Of a stretch of DNA of 9,769 nucleotides, positions 1 to 6,585 are shown piece by piece. The DNA comes from Bacteroidota bacterium. GTDB lineage: Bacteria; Bacteroidota; Bacteroidia; Cytophagales; Cyclobacteriaceae. Position numbers and translations under genes: made by a program. Position 1 is the first letter of the stretch; each line of letters opens with the position of its first letter. The stretch is taken from assembly GCA_023417955.1 (NCBI GenBank), contig JAEZDW010000226.1, forward strand, positions 1-9,769. Direction: 5' to 3'. The notes beneath the pieces are model-generated. The model was not told the origin of the DNA and made no database searches. It saw nothing but the letters and a program-made list of their open reading frames with translations.

Positions 1-175
1 TCGTCAGTCACGTAGGCTGTTAAGTAAACTGGTGACGAGCGGCTGCAAGAGGACCTGAGCTCTTGTTACTTGCGTCCGCGACTTGAATTAATCAAGTATT
101 TTAAAGATCGCCGGGGATCATGAAGGAAAGATGAAGGATTGGTATTCGCGAAAGAAATTCGGAAGATATTCTCGA

Positions 176-445
176 TTAATTACCTATTGGAATCGGGCGG
201 CGTATGCGTTGCAGAGCCTGTATTGACCGAGGCGCACGGGCATAATATACCTTCCCTTCGCGGGGAGTTGGGACCCTCCTGCAATGCTTTCGTTCTACTA
301 ATCCTGAATTACATGTCTTGTTTGCATCTGGCCTTCTCGTTTCGACCACCTGATTTGCCGGCACCCGTTGCTGTGATGAATTGCTCTGACAAATGGCGCA
401 CATCGCCGACAAAAGCAAAATTTGAAGAACAATGACTTTCTTCAT
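176..445 (-). CDS. possible small exported basic peptide, 89 aa, unrecognised
   Basis: The reading frame opens with MKKVIVLQILLLSAMCAICQ, a good signal-peptide profile (Lys-Lys, hydrophobic core, small residues before Gln). About 69 polar, Arg-rich residues with only two Cys follow. An ATG nine bases upstream (454) is in frame, but the ATG at 445 puts the two Lys directly at the N-terminus and is preferred. I recognise no family in the mature part. Its composition (many Arg and Pro, little secondary-structure pattern) is not very protein-like, so it may be a real signal peptide followed by a frameshifted or decayed body. It lies about 100 bases beyond the alcohol dehydrogenase stop on the same strand. 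The signal peptide is what I see; that a protein is made is inference. Confidence 0.35.
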   Translation of the reverse strand: MKKVIVLQILLLSAMCAICQSNSSQQRVPANQVVETRRPDANKTCNSGLVERKHCRRVPTPREGKVYYARAPRSIQALQRIRRPIPIGN

Positions 446-544
446 CGGACTCATTTGTTCATGAATTAACGATATAGAGATGAAGAATCTGTGAATCGTC
501 GGAATGACATTGGTTGTACGGGGCGAGTTGCTTTTCTGCGCGAA

Positions 545-1720
545 CTAGCGACGCATCGCCATCTTCAGCGCCTCGATGCGTTCGTCGTTCTCGAGTTTAA
601 CTGGGTTGGATTTGTTGTCAGTCGCCTCTGCTAATTGCACAACCAATGATTCCTGAACACCTGCTTCGGCAAGGGTCGGGATGTTTAGCGTGTCGCGTAA
701 TTCGCGGAGGAAATCTGTGAGGTACTCAAGACAGTATTGATCACGCTTTATTTCTGAACGTGCGAAGAGTTGGCCGACGCGCACATATTTTGCCAGTGCC
801 TCCGGGTTGCTGTTGGTACTAAGGAGTTCTTGGATGGTGAGTTTGTTGCATGCGTACATTAATGAACTGCAGATCACTCCATGCGCAATTGGAAATCGCC
901 CACCTACAGATGAAGCGAATCCGTGAACCAAACCAAGTCCTGCGTTCGCGAGCGTAATTCCGGATAAGTAGGCGGCGAGTGCCATACCGGATCGGGCTTC
1001 TATATTATCAGGTTGTTGATATGCCAGCTGCAATGAATCGCGTACCCTTGTCAGGCCTTCCAGACAAAGCGCGTCAGTTACCGGTGATGCTCCTGTCGAA
1101 ACATACGACTCAAGTAATTGTGTGAATGCGTCCATGCCGGACGTTGCAGTTACCGATTGGGGACACGATGTAATCAGCAGCGGGTCTATTACCGCAAAAT
1201 CGGGAATGAAATTATCATGACGGAGTGAACGTTTAAAACCCTGTTCACCAACTTCAGAAAGCACTGCGTTCTTGGTCGACTCGCTGCCGGTTCCGGATGT
1301 CGTTGGAACTGCAATAAACGGAATCTTTCGCCCGGGATGAATTTTGGAACCTATACCTTCGAGGTAAAATTTGATGGGTTCGCGCAACGGAATCATCGCC
1401 GATATGGCTTTCCCGGCATCGAGTACACTTCCGCCTCCGATTGCCACGACGACATCAATGGGGTTCTCCCCCGTTTTTGTAACAATCGTGTCAATCATTT
1501 CAGGGGAAGGCTCTTCCGAAATTGTGAAACGGCTAACGTTTAGACTAGTCGCAGAAGCCTCCGCGTCGAATCTTGCGGCAAATGGCGACGACGCGAACGA
1601 CTTCGCCCCCGTGATCAGCAGAACGGATCGCCCAAACTTCTGAATTAGTCCAGGGAGTTTCCCTGCTTCGCCTGGTCCGAAAAAAAGACGAGGCGTCTGC
1701 GACAGCGTAAATGGCCTCAT
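545..1720 (-). CDS. iron-type (group III) alcohol dehydrogenase, 391 aa
   Basis: This is a full-length member of the Fe-ADH family, cytoplasmic NAD(P)-dependent enzymes that interconvert alcohols and aldehydes or reduce keto acids (maleylacetate reductase branch). The N-terminal Rossmann-like half carries the nucleotide-binding GGGS at 95-98 followed by D101, and PTTSGTGSE at 139-147. The helical half carries the metal ligands D197 (SGMDAFTQ), H266 (LVHGFAS) and H280 (PIAHG). The fourth classical ligand, His in DxxxH of FucO-type enzymes, is Gln201 here, leaving a D/H/H set as in glycerol dehydrogenase. I recall Gln at this place in an Fe-ADH subgroup, so the enzyme need not be dead. The start ATG overlaps the stop of the upstream LsrG-like gene (ATGA), so the two are probably translated together. 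Substrate unknown. Confidence 0.93.
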   Translation of the reverse strand: MRPFTLSQTPRLFFGPGEAGKLPGLIQKFGRSVLLITGAKSFASSPFAARFDAEASATSLNVSRFTISEEPSPEMIDTIVTKTGENPIDVVVAIGGGSVLDAGKAISAMIPLREPIKFYLEGIGSKIHPGRKIPFIAVPTTSGTGSESTKNAVLSEVGEQGFKRSLRHDNFIPDFAVIDPLLITSCPQSVTATSGMDAFTQLLESYVSTGASPVTDALCLEGLTRVRDSLQLAYQQPDNIEARSGMALAAYLSGITLANAGLGLVHGFASSVGGRFPIAHGVICSSLMYACNKLTIQELLSTNSNPEALAKYVRVGQLFARSEIKRDQYCLEYLTDFLRELRDTLNIPTLAEAGVQESLVVQLAEATDNKSNPVKLENDERIEALKMAMRR

Positions 1721-2016
1721 TTCGTGGCTGGGAATAATAATGCGTGCTTTTTGCCTTCGCGGGGTCTGCTCATCCAGGGTGCGACGGTGTCTCTCCCTCG
1801 GAGATAATGAGGTGTCTCCTTGTGGGCGTTAACTGCTTCCTGTGTTTTGTAAACTTCATACAGGATAAACTTTGAAGGATCGGATTCATCCTGAAGAATG
1901 TCAAACCTGAGGTTTCCAGACTCCTGAATCGATTGCTCATGATTAAGGCGTGTCGCCTCAATGAATTCCGCGACGTGCTTACTTTCTACGTGAACGTGTA
2001 CGAGGGTGGCAAACAT
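1717..2016 (-). CDS. LsrG/YgiN-like ABM-family protein (putative quinol monooxygenase or isomerase), 99 aa
   Basis: This is a small dimeric alpha+beta barrel (ABM) protein. It follows the LsrG pattern closely: an opening beta strand MFATLVHVHV, then NHEQSIQESGNLRFDILQD (26-43), a strand FILYEVY (50-56), and AHKETPHY (64-71) with H65 and H70 in the family's usual active-site region. LsrG isomerises phosphorylated autoinducer-2 breakdown products; relatives such as YgiN oxidise quinols. The sequence alone does not choose between these. In-frame TTG (2034) and GTG (2031) starts exist, but the ATG at 2016 begins exactly where the family begins. The stop overlaps the Fe-ADH start by four bases, indicating a two-gene unit in which this protein and the dehydrogenase probably act on the same small carbonyl or quinol compound (inference). 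Confidence 0.87.
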   Translation of the reverse strand: MFATLVHVHVESKHVAEFIEATRLNHEQSIQESGNLRFDILQDESDPSKFILYEVYKTQEAVNAHKETPHYLRGRDTVAPWMSRPREGKKHALLFPATK

Positions 2017-2081
2017 GATTTTGTTTTTCACCAAGTTAGTAAAAAGTGGAACTGACGTGTACGTAAAACTTATGATATTGA

Positions 2082-2660
2082 TTATTCTGCTTTCACAGTA
2101 GTGAGCAGGCCTTCCTCGACTTCGATGACACGTGCCAGGTGAACGCGAAGCGTACCGATTTTCCGTGCGGCAAATGCGCGTACATCAGGATCCGATCCTT
2201 CGGTTGCCATCAGCTTAAGCTGACTCATCGCAGCCTCAGATAGTTTTCGCAATTCTGTAATTACTGCCCTGTCAATTTCCTGGCGTGGTGTTTCACGAAT
2301 GGCGGCTAACCGGGCCTCATGGTCCTTGCTCATTTCCGTTGGCAATCGGGCCTCTTCACCGCGGGCAACTTCAGTAAGGTCTTGTGCAACCGTTTTGAAT
2401 GCGCCGATTTCCTCTTTCCCGAGATTAACAAGTTCTGATGAGTATCCGGCTTGTGCCGCAGTCTGCAGTAGTTCGAGATGAAGCAGATTCGCACTTTTCA
2501 TTTCGACGAGGAAGATCGCGTCACCAAGCTGTTGGGGGTCTTCAAAATTTTTCCGGTTTTTTTCAATCGCTTCGTCGTACGTTATGGTGTGGGAGCAGCA
2601 CGACAACGTAGCGGCAATAATTATTGTTAGCGAACAGGAAATTCGTTCAGGAAATCTCAT
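2082..2660 (-). CDS. DUF4142 family lipoprotein, 192 aa
   Basis: The N-terminus is a lipoprotein signal: Arg at 2 and 6, hydrophobic stretch LTIIIAATLS, then C21-C22, either of which could be the lipidated Cys. The rest is an all-helical bundle matching DUF4142 (a ferritin-like-fold family): GDAIFLVEMKSANLLHLEL (46-64), an amphipathic helix ending in a DLTEVA segment (93-98), LPTEMSKDHEARLAAI (105-120), and a last helix with VRAFAARKIGTLRVHLARV. The characteristic His-containing 'DH' and final 'H' positions are retained. The function of the family is not established; members are exported and are often linked to envelope stress, which is general family knowledge only. The gene sits alone, 92 bases beyond the receiver gene and 65 bases ahead of the LsrG-like start. 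Confidence 0.82.
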   Translation of the reverse strand: MRFPERISCSLTIIIAATLSCCSHTITYDEAIEKNRKNFEDPQQLGDAIFLVEMKSANLLHLELLQTAAQAGYSSELVNLGKEEIGAFKTVAQDLTEVARGEEARLPTEMSKDHEARLAAIRETPRQEIDRAVITELRKLSEAAMSQLKLMATEGSDPDVRAFAARKIGTLRVHLARVIEVEEGLLTTVKAE

Positions 2661-2695
2661 GGTAGCGAATGGCTTAGAGTCGACTTGTATGTGAT

Positions 2696-2718
2696 TCAGG
2701 CAAAAAAAGAATGCCTGA
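2696..2718 (-). terminator. possible 3' hairpin after the receiver gene
   Basis: A perfect 7-bp inverted repeat, TCAGGCA and TGCCTGA, flanks a 9-base loop about 35 bases after the receiver-gene stop. Read on the minus strand, the run of T lies inside the loop and not after the stem. This is therefore not a textbook intrinsic terminator, though it could stabilise a 3' end. Confidence 0.35.
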
Positions 2719-2752
2719 TGAAAGCAGTCCTATATAGCGCCGGCAACCATGA

Positions 2753-3184
2753 TTAGTTTAGGTGCAGCGGAGAAAGCTGAGAAAGGAAATACAGATAGAG
2801 GATATTACAAACCCCTCCGTAATCATACTCTTTAAAGTATATTGCCGATGCCCCCGCTGCCTTGATTGAAGGCAATTTCTCTGGTTCCGGTGTTCCGGAA
2901 TGAACGATCACCGGAATTTGCCCCAGCGGATACGTTGCCTTGACCTGACGAACGAACTCGATACCATCCATATGCGGCATATTCAACTCAACGAATATAA
3001 AATCAGGAACGACGTTCTCTGAAGTCATGATTTCCATTGCTTCGATTCCGTTTGCTGCAATGCAGCAAACTGTGTTTGGCGAGACATCGCGCAATGCTCT
3101 CGCGAAAATTGCCTGATCTGCGGGATCATCTGTTACCAGGAGGCATACGTTATTGTTCGAGGGCTGACCCATATCTTCATACAT
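2753..3184 (-). CDS. single-domain response regulator (CheY-like receiver) with Glu at the phospho-acceptor site, 143 aa
   Basis: The receiver domain spans nearly the whole protein and has no output domain. The acidic pair is D19-D20 in CLLVTDDPADQ, the switch residue is S96 (VIVHSG), and the conserved Lys is K118 (IYFKEYD, where FKP is usual). Where receivers carry the phosphorylated Asp, this protein reads FVELNMPHMDG, so the residue is Glu66 (codon GAG). The remaining pocket is intact, so the fold should be normal. By family knowledge Asp-to-Glu changes can mimic the phosphorylated state, so a constitutively 'on' or kinase-independent regulator is the likely reading (inference). A second ATG (codon 5) is also possible. 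No sensor kinase is adjacent; about 400 non-coding bases lie upstream. Confidence 0.88.
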   Translation of the reverse strand: MYEDMGQPSNNNVCLLVTDDPADQAIFARALRDVSPNTVCCIAANGIEAMEIMTSENVVPDFIFVELNMPHMDGIEFVRQVKATYPLGQIPVIVHSGTPEPEKLPSIKAAGASAIYFKEYDYGGVCNILYLYFLSQLSPLHLN

Positions 3185-3588
3185 TTTTTTGATCTCTGAT
3201 TAAAATGATTCAATCACCGTGCCGGGATGACTAAAAAAAGCGAATCTGGTCCATAGATCGAGCGGACAACCTCTTCTTAAAATCTGTCTGCCGTCAATGG
3301 GATGGATTTTTTCACGCTGATAAGAATTCCTGATATAATGGCTCACGCGCCCCTTTTCTTTATTAACACGAAAGTGTCGGTAAGTAGTCGCGACCGGGAA
3401 TGAATTAATTTAGAAAAGCTGCTTCTGCCTGGCAGGCAAGGTGCGATGTTAATATGGAGGGAAATTTAATGAGGTATTGATTCTACATAGCAGCTTCCGA
3501 TTCGGAGTTTCGGGCAATCGTATGTTCTCGCCCTTCGTCCGGGACGTCGTTTGTGGCCAGATAAACGGTTCGCGATTGTTCCTGTGGT
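3185..3588. other. 404-base intergenic region
   Basis: This lies between the stop of the 86-aa gene and the start of the receiver gene, and should hold the receiver promoter. I find no match to the Bacteroidota TTG...TAnnTTTG promoter that I would defend. A short hairpin with arms TGCCT and AGGCA and a 3-base loop sits at 3426-3438 without a following T-run. The first ~100 bases after the 86-aa gene stop remain open in another frame on the minus strand, ending in TAG at about 3486 (see findings). Nothing else resembles a gene or RNA. Confidence 0.5.
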
Positions 3589-3849
3589 TCAGGCCGCGTG
3601 GTGAAGATTGCGAATCAACGCGTTAATCCGTTCTTCAATGACCGTGCTCTTCGAAACGAAGCGGCTTTTACTGCGGTCCCTGACTTCCCGCAATAGTTCA
3701 AGAAATTCCTTTTTGTTCTCAACACGCCGATGTGTTCCCGCGTTCGGCTCGATAACCTCTACCGGAAAAGCCAGACGGCCTTTCTTGCGTACTAACCTGA
3801 CGTCGCCGTTGTCAACAATGACTTTTGCTTTAACCTTGATCTCCTCCAT
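3589..3849 (-). CDS. hypothetical protein, 86 aa
   Basis: This is a small, highly charged cytoplasmic protein of no family I can name. Residues 1-35 look like beta strands (MEEIKVKAKVIVDNGDV, then LVRKKGRLAFPVEVIE), followed by helices rich in Lys, Arg and Glu (ENKKEFLELLREVRDRSK and VIEERINALIRNL). It has no signal peptide or membrane segment. The strand/helix pattern and strong amphipathicity support a real gene over the antisense frame. The ATG start is the only sensible one. It stands 129 bases after the acetyltransferase stop, with a promoter-like sequence just upstream, so it may be transcribed on its own. The reading frame may have been longer (see the out-of-frame extension after the stop). 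Confidence 0.65.
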   Translation of the reverse strand: MEEIKVKAKVIVDNGDVRLVRKKGRLAFPVEVIEPNAGTHRRVENKKEFLELLREVRDRSKSRFVSKSTVIEERINALIRNLHHAA

Positions 3850-3881
3850 AAGCTTACGGCCGTTTAAGTGAACAAACTCTG

Positions 3882-3911
3882 CAAAGTTCTAAAAAATCTG
3901 TTCCAACTCAA
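3882..3911 (-). promoter_or_regulatory. candidate Bacteroidota-type promoter for the 86-aa gene
   Basis: On the minus strand a TTG at 3911-3909 is followed after 19 bases by GAACTTTG (3889-3882). This matches the Bacteroidota sigma pattern TTG-N19-TAnnTTTG in all but the first base of the -7 box. The predicted start of transcription would lie roughly 25-30 bases ahead of the ATG at 3849. This is a pattern match only. Confidence 0.3.
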
Positions 3912-3978
3912 GCCGCCACGCGTGGGATACTGGTCTGATCTAAAAAAAATCAAAGAATCTGTGCATGCCTTCGCGTTA

Positions 3979-4389
3979 TCAGACAAGTTCGTCTTCATTG
4001 TCAATGAAAAAACAATGTTCATGGCGTGTCATGCCGATTCGCGGATAATACGCTACGGCCTTCGGTGCAGAGAGCAGAATCAATTTTCCCTGTGGCGCTT
4101 CTTCCTTTGTACGGCGGATCAATGCCTTGCCTATTCCCTGTTTTTGGTAACGCTCGTCAACCGCAAGGTCGGAGAGATATGTGCAAAAAGCGAAATCGGA
4201 TACGGATCTTGCGACGCCGATTAGTTTGCCTTCGAGACGCGCCGTTACTATGAGGTTTGCGTTGGCGAGCATTTGTTGAAGGCGTGGCAGATCATCCACA
4301 GGGCGCCTCTCGCCAAGTGTTGATGCGATTAATACGTTCCGGAATTCCTCCGCGCTAAGATTTGTTTCGCGATTGTAAGTCACTTCCAT
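3979..4389 (-). CDS. GNAT family N-acetyltransferase, 136 aa
   Basis: A compact GNAT-fold acetyltransferase that transfers acetyl from acetyl-CoA to an amine. The acetyl-CoA-binding motif A is clear: strand YLSDLAVDERY (71-81) followed by QKQGIGKALI (82-91), which satisfies Q/R-x-x-G-x-G. Motif B is LILLSAPKAVAYYPRIGM (103-120), the usual Ala-x-x-Tyr-Tyr/Phe-Pro-x-x-Gly. The ERRPVDD segment (27-33) and MLANANLIVTA (40-50) are typical of a widespread small-GNAT subgroup annotated only at family level. Length is normal for the family. The gene begins 43 bases after the esterase stop on the same strand and may be co-transcribed with it, but a functional link is not evident. Substrate unknown. 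Confidence 0.92.
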   Translation of the reverse strand: MEVTYNRETNLSAEEFRNVLIASTLGERRPVDDLPRLQQMLANANLIVTARLEGKLIGVARSVSDFAFCTYLSDLAVDERYQKQGIGKALIRRTKEEAPQGKLILLSAPKAVAYYPRIGMTRHEHCFFIDNEDELV

Positions 4390-4432
4390 ACAGGCAGTTT
4401 GTTGTTCATTCCAAAAAATCGGGAGTGCAACG

Positions 4433-6181
4433 TCACTGTTGGTGTGCCTTCTTCCTGATCATCACAAAATAGTTCGTATTAACACCATTGCTCCCTGCGT
4501 CTGCACCAGGGAGTGATATCGTGCCCGCTGGATAGTCCCTGACAAATATATCATAGTAAAAGTATTGCGCTACAATTTGTTCGCCGGTCTCTTTTCTGAA
4601 TTCGCTTAACCATTCAGGAGTCTTTGAAGTCAACAAATTGTTCAGCTTCTCATATGCAACGATAACGGTGACAGGCTCGTCTAACTTGAAGGTGAGATAG
4701 CCACTGCCCACGCTGGCGGAATCCTGGAATGGCGTTTGAATCAGTGGCAGACCAAGGTACGGTTTCGGGACCGCGCTCAACGTTATCTCGGTGTCTCCTC
4801 TTTCCGAAAACGGTATTTCACCGGGTAACGACACGGTTAGAGGCAACGTCTTGCCGCCCACGGTCTTCGCTTCGGTAACGACAACATCATCCGGGGATTT
4901 TTCCTTTACTGACAGGGCAATTTGTTCCTTTCGCGGCGCGCCGTATTCATCTGTAAGGAGAACTGTCATTCGATATTCGCCAGCCCTGATTGGGATTCCG
5001 CGAACTGACCCTGCCTCGGTTATCTGGAGTCCCGGCGGAATCTGCGAGCCATCCTCTGGTGTGATGGTAACCTTTCCATTGCCTGTCGTCCTAAGCTGAT
5101 GAGAATAAAATCTTCCCCGTTCGGCTGAAGGGAGAGAGGACCCGATTAACGCAGGGGGTACATCTACTCGAACCATCGAAGTTGCTGCGGTTGATTTTCC
5201 TTTATCGTCATATACGGTTGCTGTAATGAGATTATCGCCATTCTTTGCACGAATAGTGATCTTGTACGGTGCTGCGGTCACCGTTTTGATGACTTTGTCG
5301 TTGTGACTAAAAACAACTTTTGAAATTGTTCCATCGCTGTCAATTGCGTCTGCCTCAAACGTTATGCGGTCACCGGTTTTTACGTTTTCGCCAAAGGCAG
5401 GTGATGTGAACCTGATTTGAGGATATGCATTGCCGTCATTGATTTTCGAAAATGCCCAGGCCGGTAAATCATAATTTGAGACTGCGGCCCACATGATGCC
5501 GTGGCCCATGCCGGCGAACGTTGTTATCCGGGGATTTATTCCGTCATTCCACTCTGCCGAGTCGGCTGGCCAACCGTTCTGGTGTCGGATGTCCGCCATG
5601 TGTTTTCCAAGATACCGTGCCCACCAGTCCTTTTCACCGCGGAAAGTCCAAATCGGAATGTGCTTGATCTTTTCGGGCTGCGAACCTGTGTAGTTCATGC
5701 CCATCGGCATGGCGGCTGCAAAAAAGTCGGGATACATTTCGAGCATTTGCCACGTGCCTCCGGAACCCATTGAGAAACCCGTAATGTAAATACGTTGCGG
5801 ATCGCCCTGCTGATTTTGAATCAGATCATCGAGAACCGCTTTCAGATTTACCAGATGTTGTGTCCAGCCTCTTTTTGTCTTGGGTGCTACGATGTAGGTT
5901 GGTGTTGTCTGGGTGTTTGCACCGAAGTTATGCCAGACCCTTACCAACGGGTCCACAGCGTTACGCAGCGTGGCGTGGTAGTCTTCACCACAGCACCCAT
6001 GGAGCGCGAGCACTACCGGATAGCGTTTTCCTTTCTCCATCCCGTCAGGCGTATAAAGGTAATATTCGGTGCTGTCGCGTTTGCCCCATTGCCATTGCGG
6101 AAAGCCTTTATAATCGATGCCCTGTGCAGAGATTTCATATGCCAGGAGGGCAAAAACGGAAAAAAGAAACGTCTTCAACAT
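4433..6181 (-). CDS. secreted esterase (CE1/PHB-depolymerase-like) with Ig-like and C-terminal surface modules, 582 aa
   Basis: Residues 1-19 form a signal peptide (LFSVFALLAYEISA). Residues ~25-248 are an alpha/beta-hydrolase of the feruloyl/acetyl-xylan esterase and PHB depolymerase group: oxyanion region LALHGCCGED (58-67), nucleophile S137 in GFSMGSGG, probable acid D185 in FRGEKDWW, and His227 in GMGHGIMW. Residues ~254-340 look like a bacterial Ig-like domain (SPAFGENVKTGDRI, DSDGTISKV). Residues ~343-426 match the putative Ig type He_PIG (LPSAERGRFYSHQL, IPPGLQI, GIPIRAGEY). Residues ~430-577 form a further beta-rich module with VTVIVAYE, TPEWLSEF and YPAGTISLPG, a pattern I recall at the C-termini of surface glycan-acting enzymes. 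The architecture suggests an extracellular enzyme removing ester groups from plant-type polysaccharides (inference). No SusC/SusD pair is in view. Confidence 0.88.
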   Translation of the reverse strand: MLKTFLFSVFALLAYEISAQGIDYKGFPQWQWGKRDSTEYYLYTPDGMEKGKRYPVVLALHGCCGEDYHATLRNAVDPLVRVWHNFGANTQTTPTYIVAPKTKRGWTQHLVNLKAVLDDLIQNQQGDPQRIYITGFSMGSGGTWQMLEMYPDFFAAAMPMGMNYTGSQPEKIKHIPIWTFRGEKDWWARYLGKHMADIRHQNGWPADSAEWNDGINPRITTFAGMGHGIMWAAVSNYDLPAWAFSKINDGNAYPQIRFTSPAFGENVKTGDRITFEADAIDSDGTISKVVFSHNDKVIKTVTAAPYKITIRAKNGDNLITATVYDDKGKSTAATSMVRVDVPPALIGSSLPSAERGRFYSHQLRTTGNGKVTITPEDGSQIPPGLQITEAGSVRGIPIRAGEYRMTVLLTDEYGAPRKEQIALSVKEKSPDDVVVTEAKTVGGKTLPLTVSLPGEIPFSERGDTEITLSAVPKPYLGLPLIQTPFQDSASVGSGYLTFKLDEPVTVIVAYEKLNNLLTSKTPEWLSEFRKETGEQIVAQYFYYDIFVRDYPAGTISLPGADAGSNGVNTNYFVMIRKKAHQQ

Positions 6182-6231
6182 GTTTGTCGTGATTTCAAAG
6201 AGTCAAAGTAGCAAGGCAACTGAATCAGGGC

Positions 6232-6249
6232 ATACTGCACTATACTGCA
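6232..6249. repeat. tandem 8-bp direct repeat upstream of the esterase gene
   Basis: Two exact copies of ATACTGCA (6232-6239 and 6242-6249) are separated by two bases, giving a 10-base period, one turn of the helix. They lie 51-68 bases ahead of the esterase ATG, between it and the pseudogene end. The placement would suit a regulator binding side by side on one DNA face. This is a sequence observation; the role is inference. Confidence 0.35.
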
Positions 6250-6272
6250 ACCATATCCGGTGAGATATTTTG

Positions 6273-6472
6273 TCAACGAACGATGTCAAAGGTAAGCAGT
6301 ACAACCCCTGAGTTGTACACACATGTATCGACGATTTGCAGGTTTGTAATCCGCTCCGTTCCAGGTATGCGGGGATGCGATCGCCTTCGGTAAGAAAATC
6401 CTCGATTGATCCGTCCGTGTGTGCGATAAAGTTATCCAGCGTAGTGGCAACGTGGTAAACAAGTTTTGTCAT
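6273..6472 (-). pseudogene. dihydrofolate reductase family (RibD_C) gene with large internal deletion and frameshift
   Basis: The first ~38 codons are an excellent match to the start of DHFR-like RibD_C proteins: MTKLVYHVATTLDNFIAH, then DGSIEDFLTEGDRIPAYLE. The expected middle (including the VLMGRKTYE-type motif) is absent. Immediately after, in a different reading frame on the same strand, come LQIVDTCVYNSGVVLLTFD and IVR with TGA at 6275-6273. This matches the family's usual C-terminal tail (L-x-L-[ILV]-x-[TS]-x-x-Y-x-SGVV-x-L-x-[FY]). Roughly 110-120 codons of a ~180-residue protein are thus missing, with head and tail joined out of frame near 6340-6360. Read without a shift, the first frame continues to about 6203 as unrelated sequence. 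The remnant cannot be a working reductase. It sits just upstream of, and in line with, the esterase gene. Confidence 0.8.
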
Positions 6473-6585
6473 GATGATCGGAGGTCAGCGAGAAAATTGA
6501 GATTGGTATCGGAAGCGAAGTTAAACCTCCCTATCTGAAAAAGCGATATATTGTTGCTTATTAGTGACCATAAAGTTGATCAGTC
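6473..6585. promoter_or_regulatory. divergent intergenic region
   Basis: This 113-base stretch separates the minus-strand pseudogene from the plus-strand lipoprotein gene and must carry the promoter for the latter. It is AT-rich toward the lipoprotein side. A TAAAGTTG with TTG 17 bases upstream lies too close to the ATG (7 bases) to be a convincing -7 element. Confidence 0.4.

Noticed and set aside
2017..2034. TTG/GTG starts for the LsrG-like gene
   Set aside because: They add six residues not seen in the family; the ATG at 2016 aligns with the usual first beta strand.
3422..3440. Hairpin with arms TGCCT/AGGCA as a terminator for the 86-aa gene
   Set aside because: The stem is short with a 3-base loop and has no following T-run on either strand; it lies about 150 bases after the stop.
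3868..4224. Plus-strand open frame of 118 codons
   Set aside because: It lies antisense across the GNAT gene, whose motifs are unmistakable; the plus-strand product has no recognisable features.
6554..6578. Promoter TTG-N17-TAAAGTTG for the lipoprotein gene
   Set aside because: One -7 mismatch, short spacing and only 7 bases to the ATG would imply a nearly leaderless mRNA; too weak to call.
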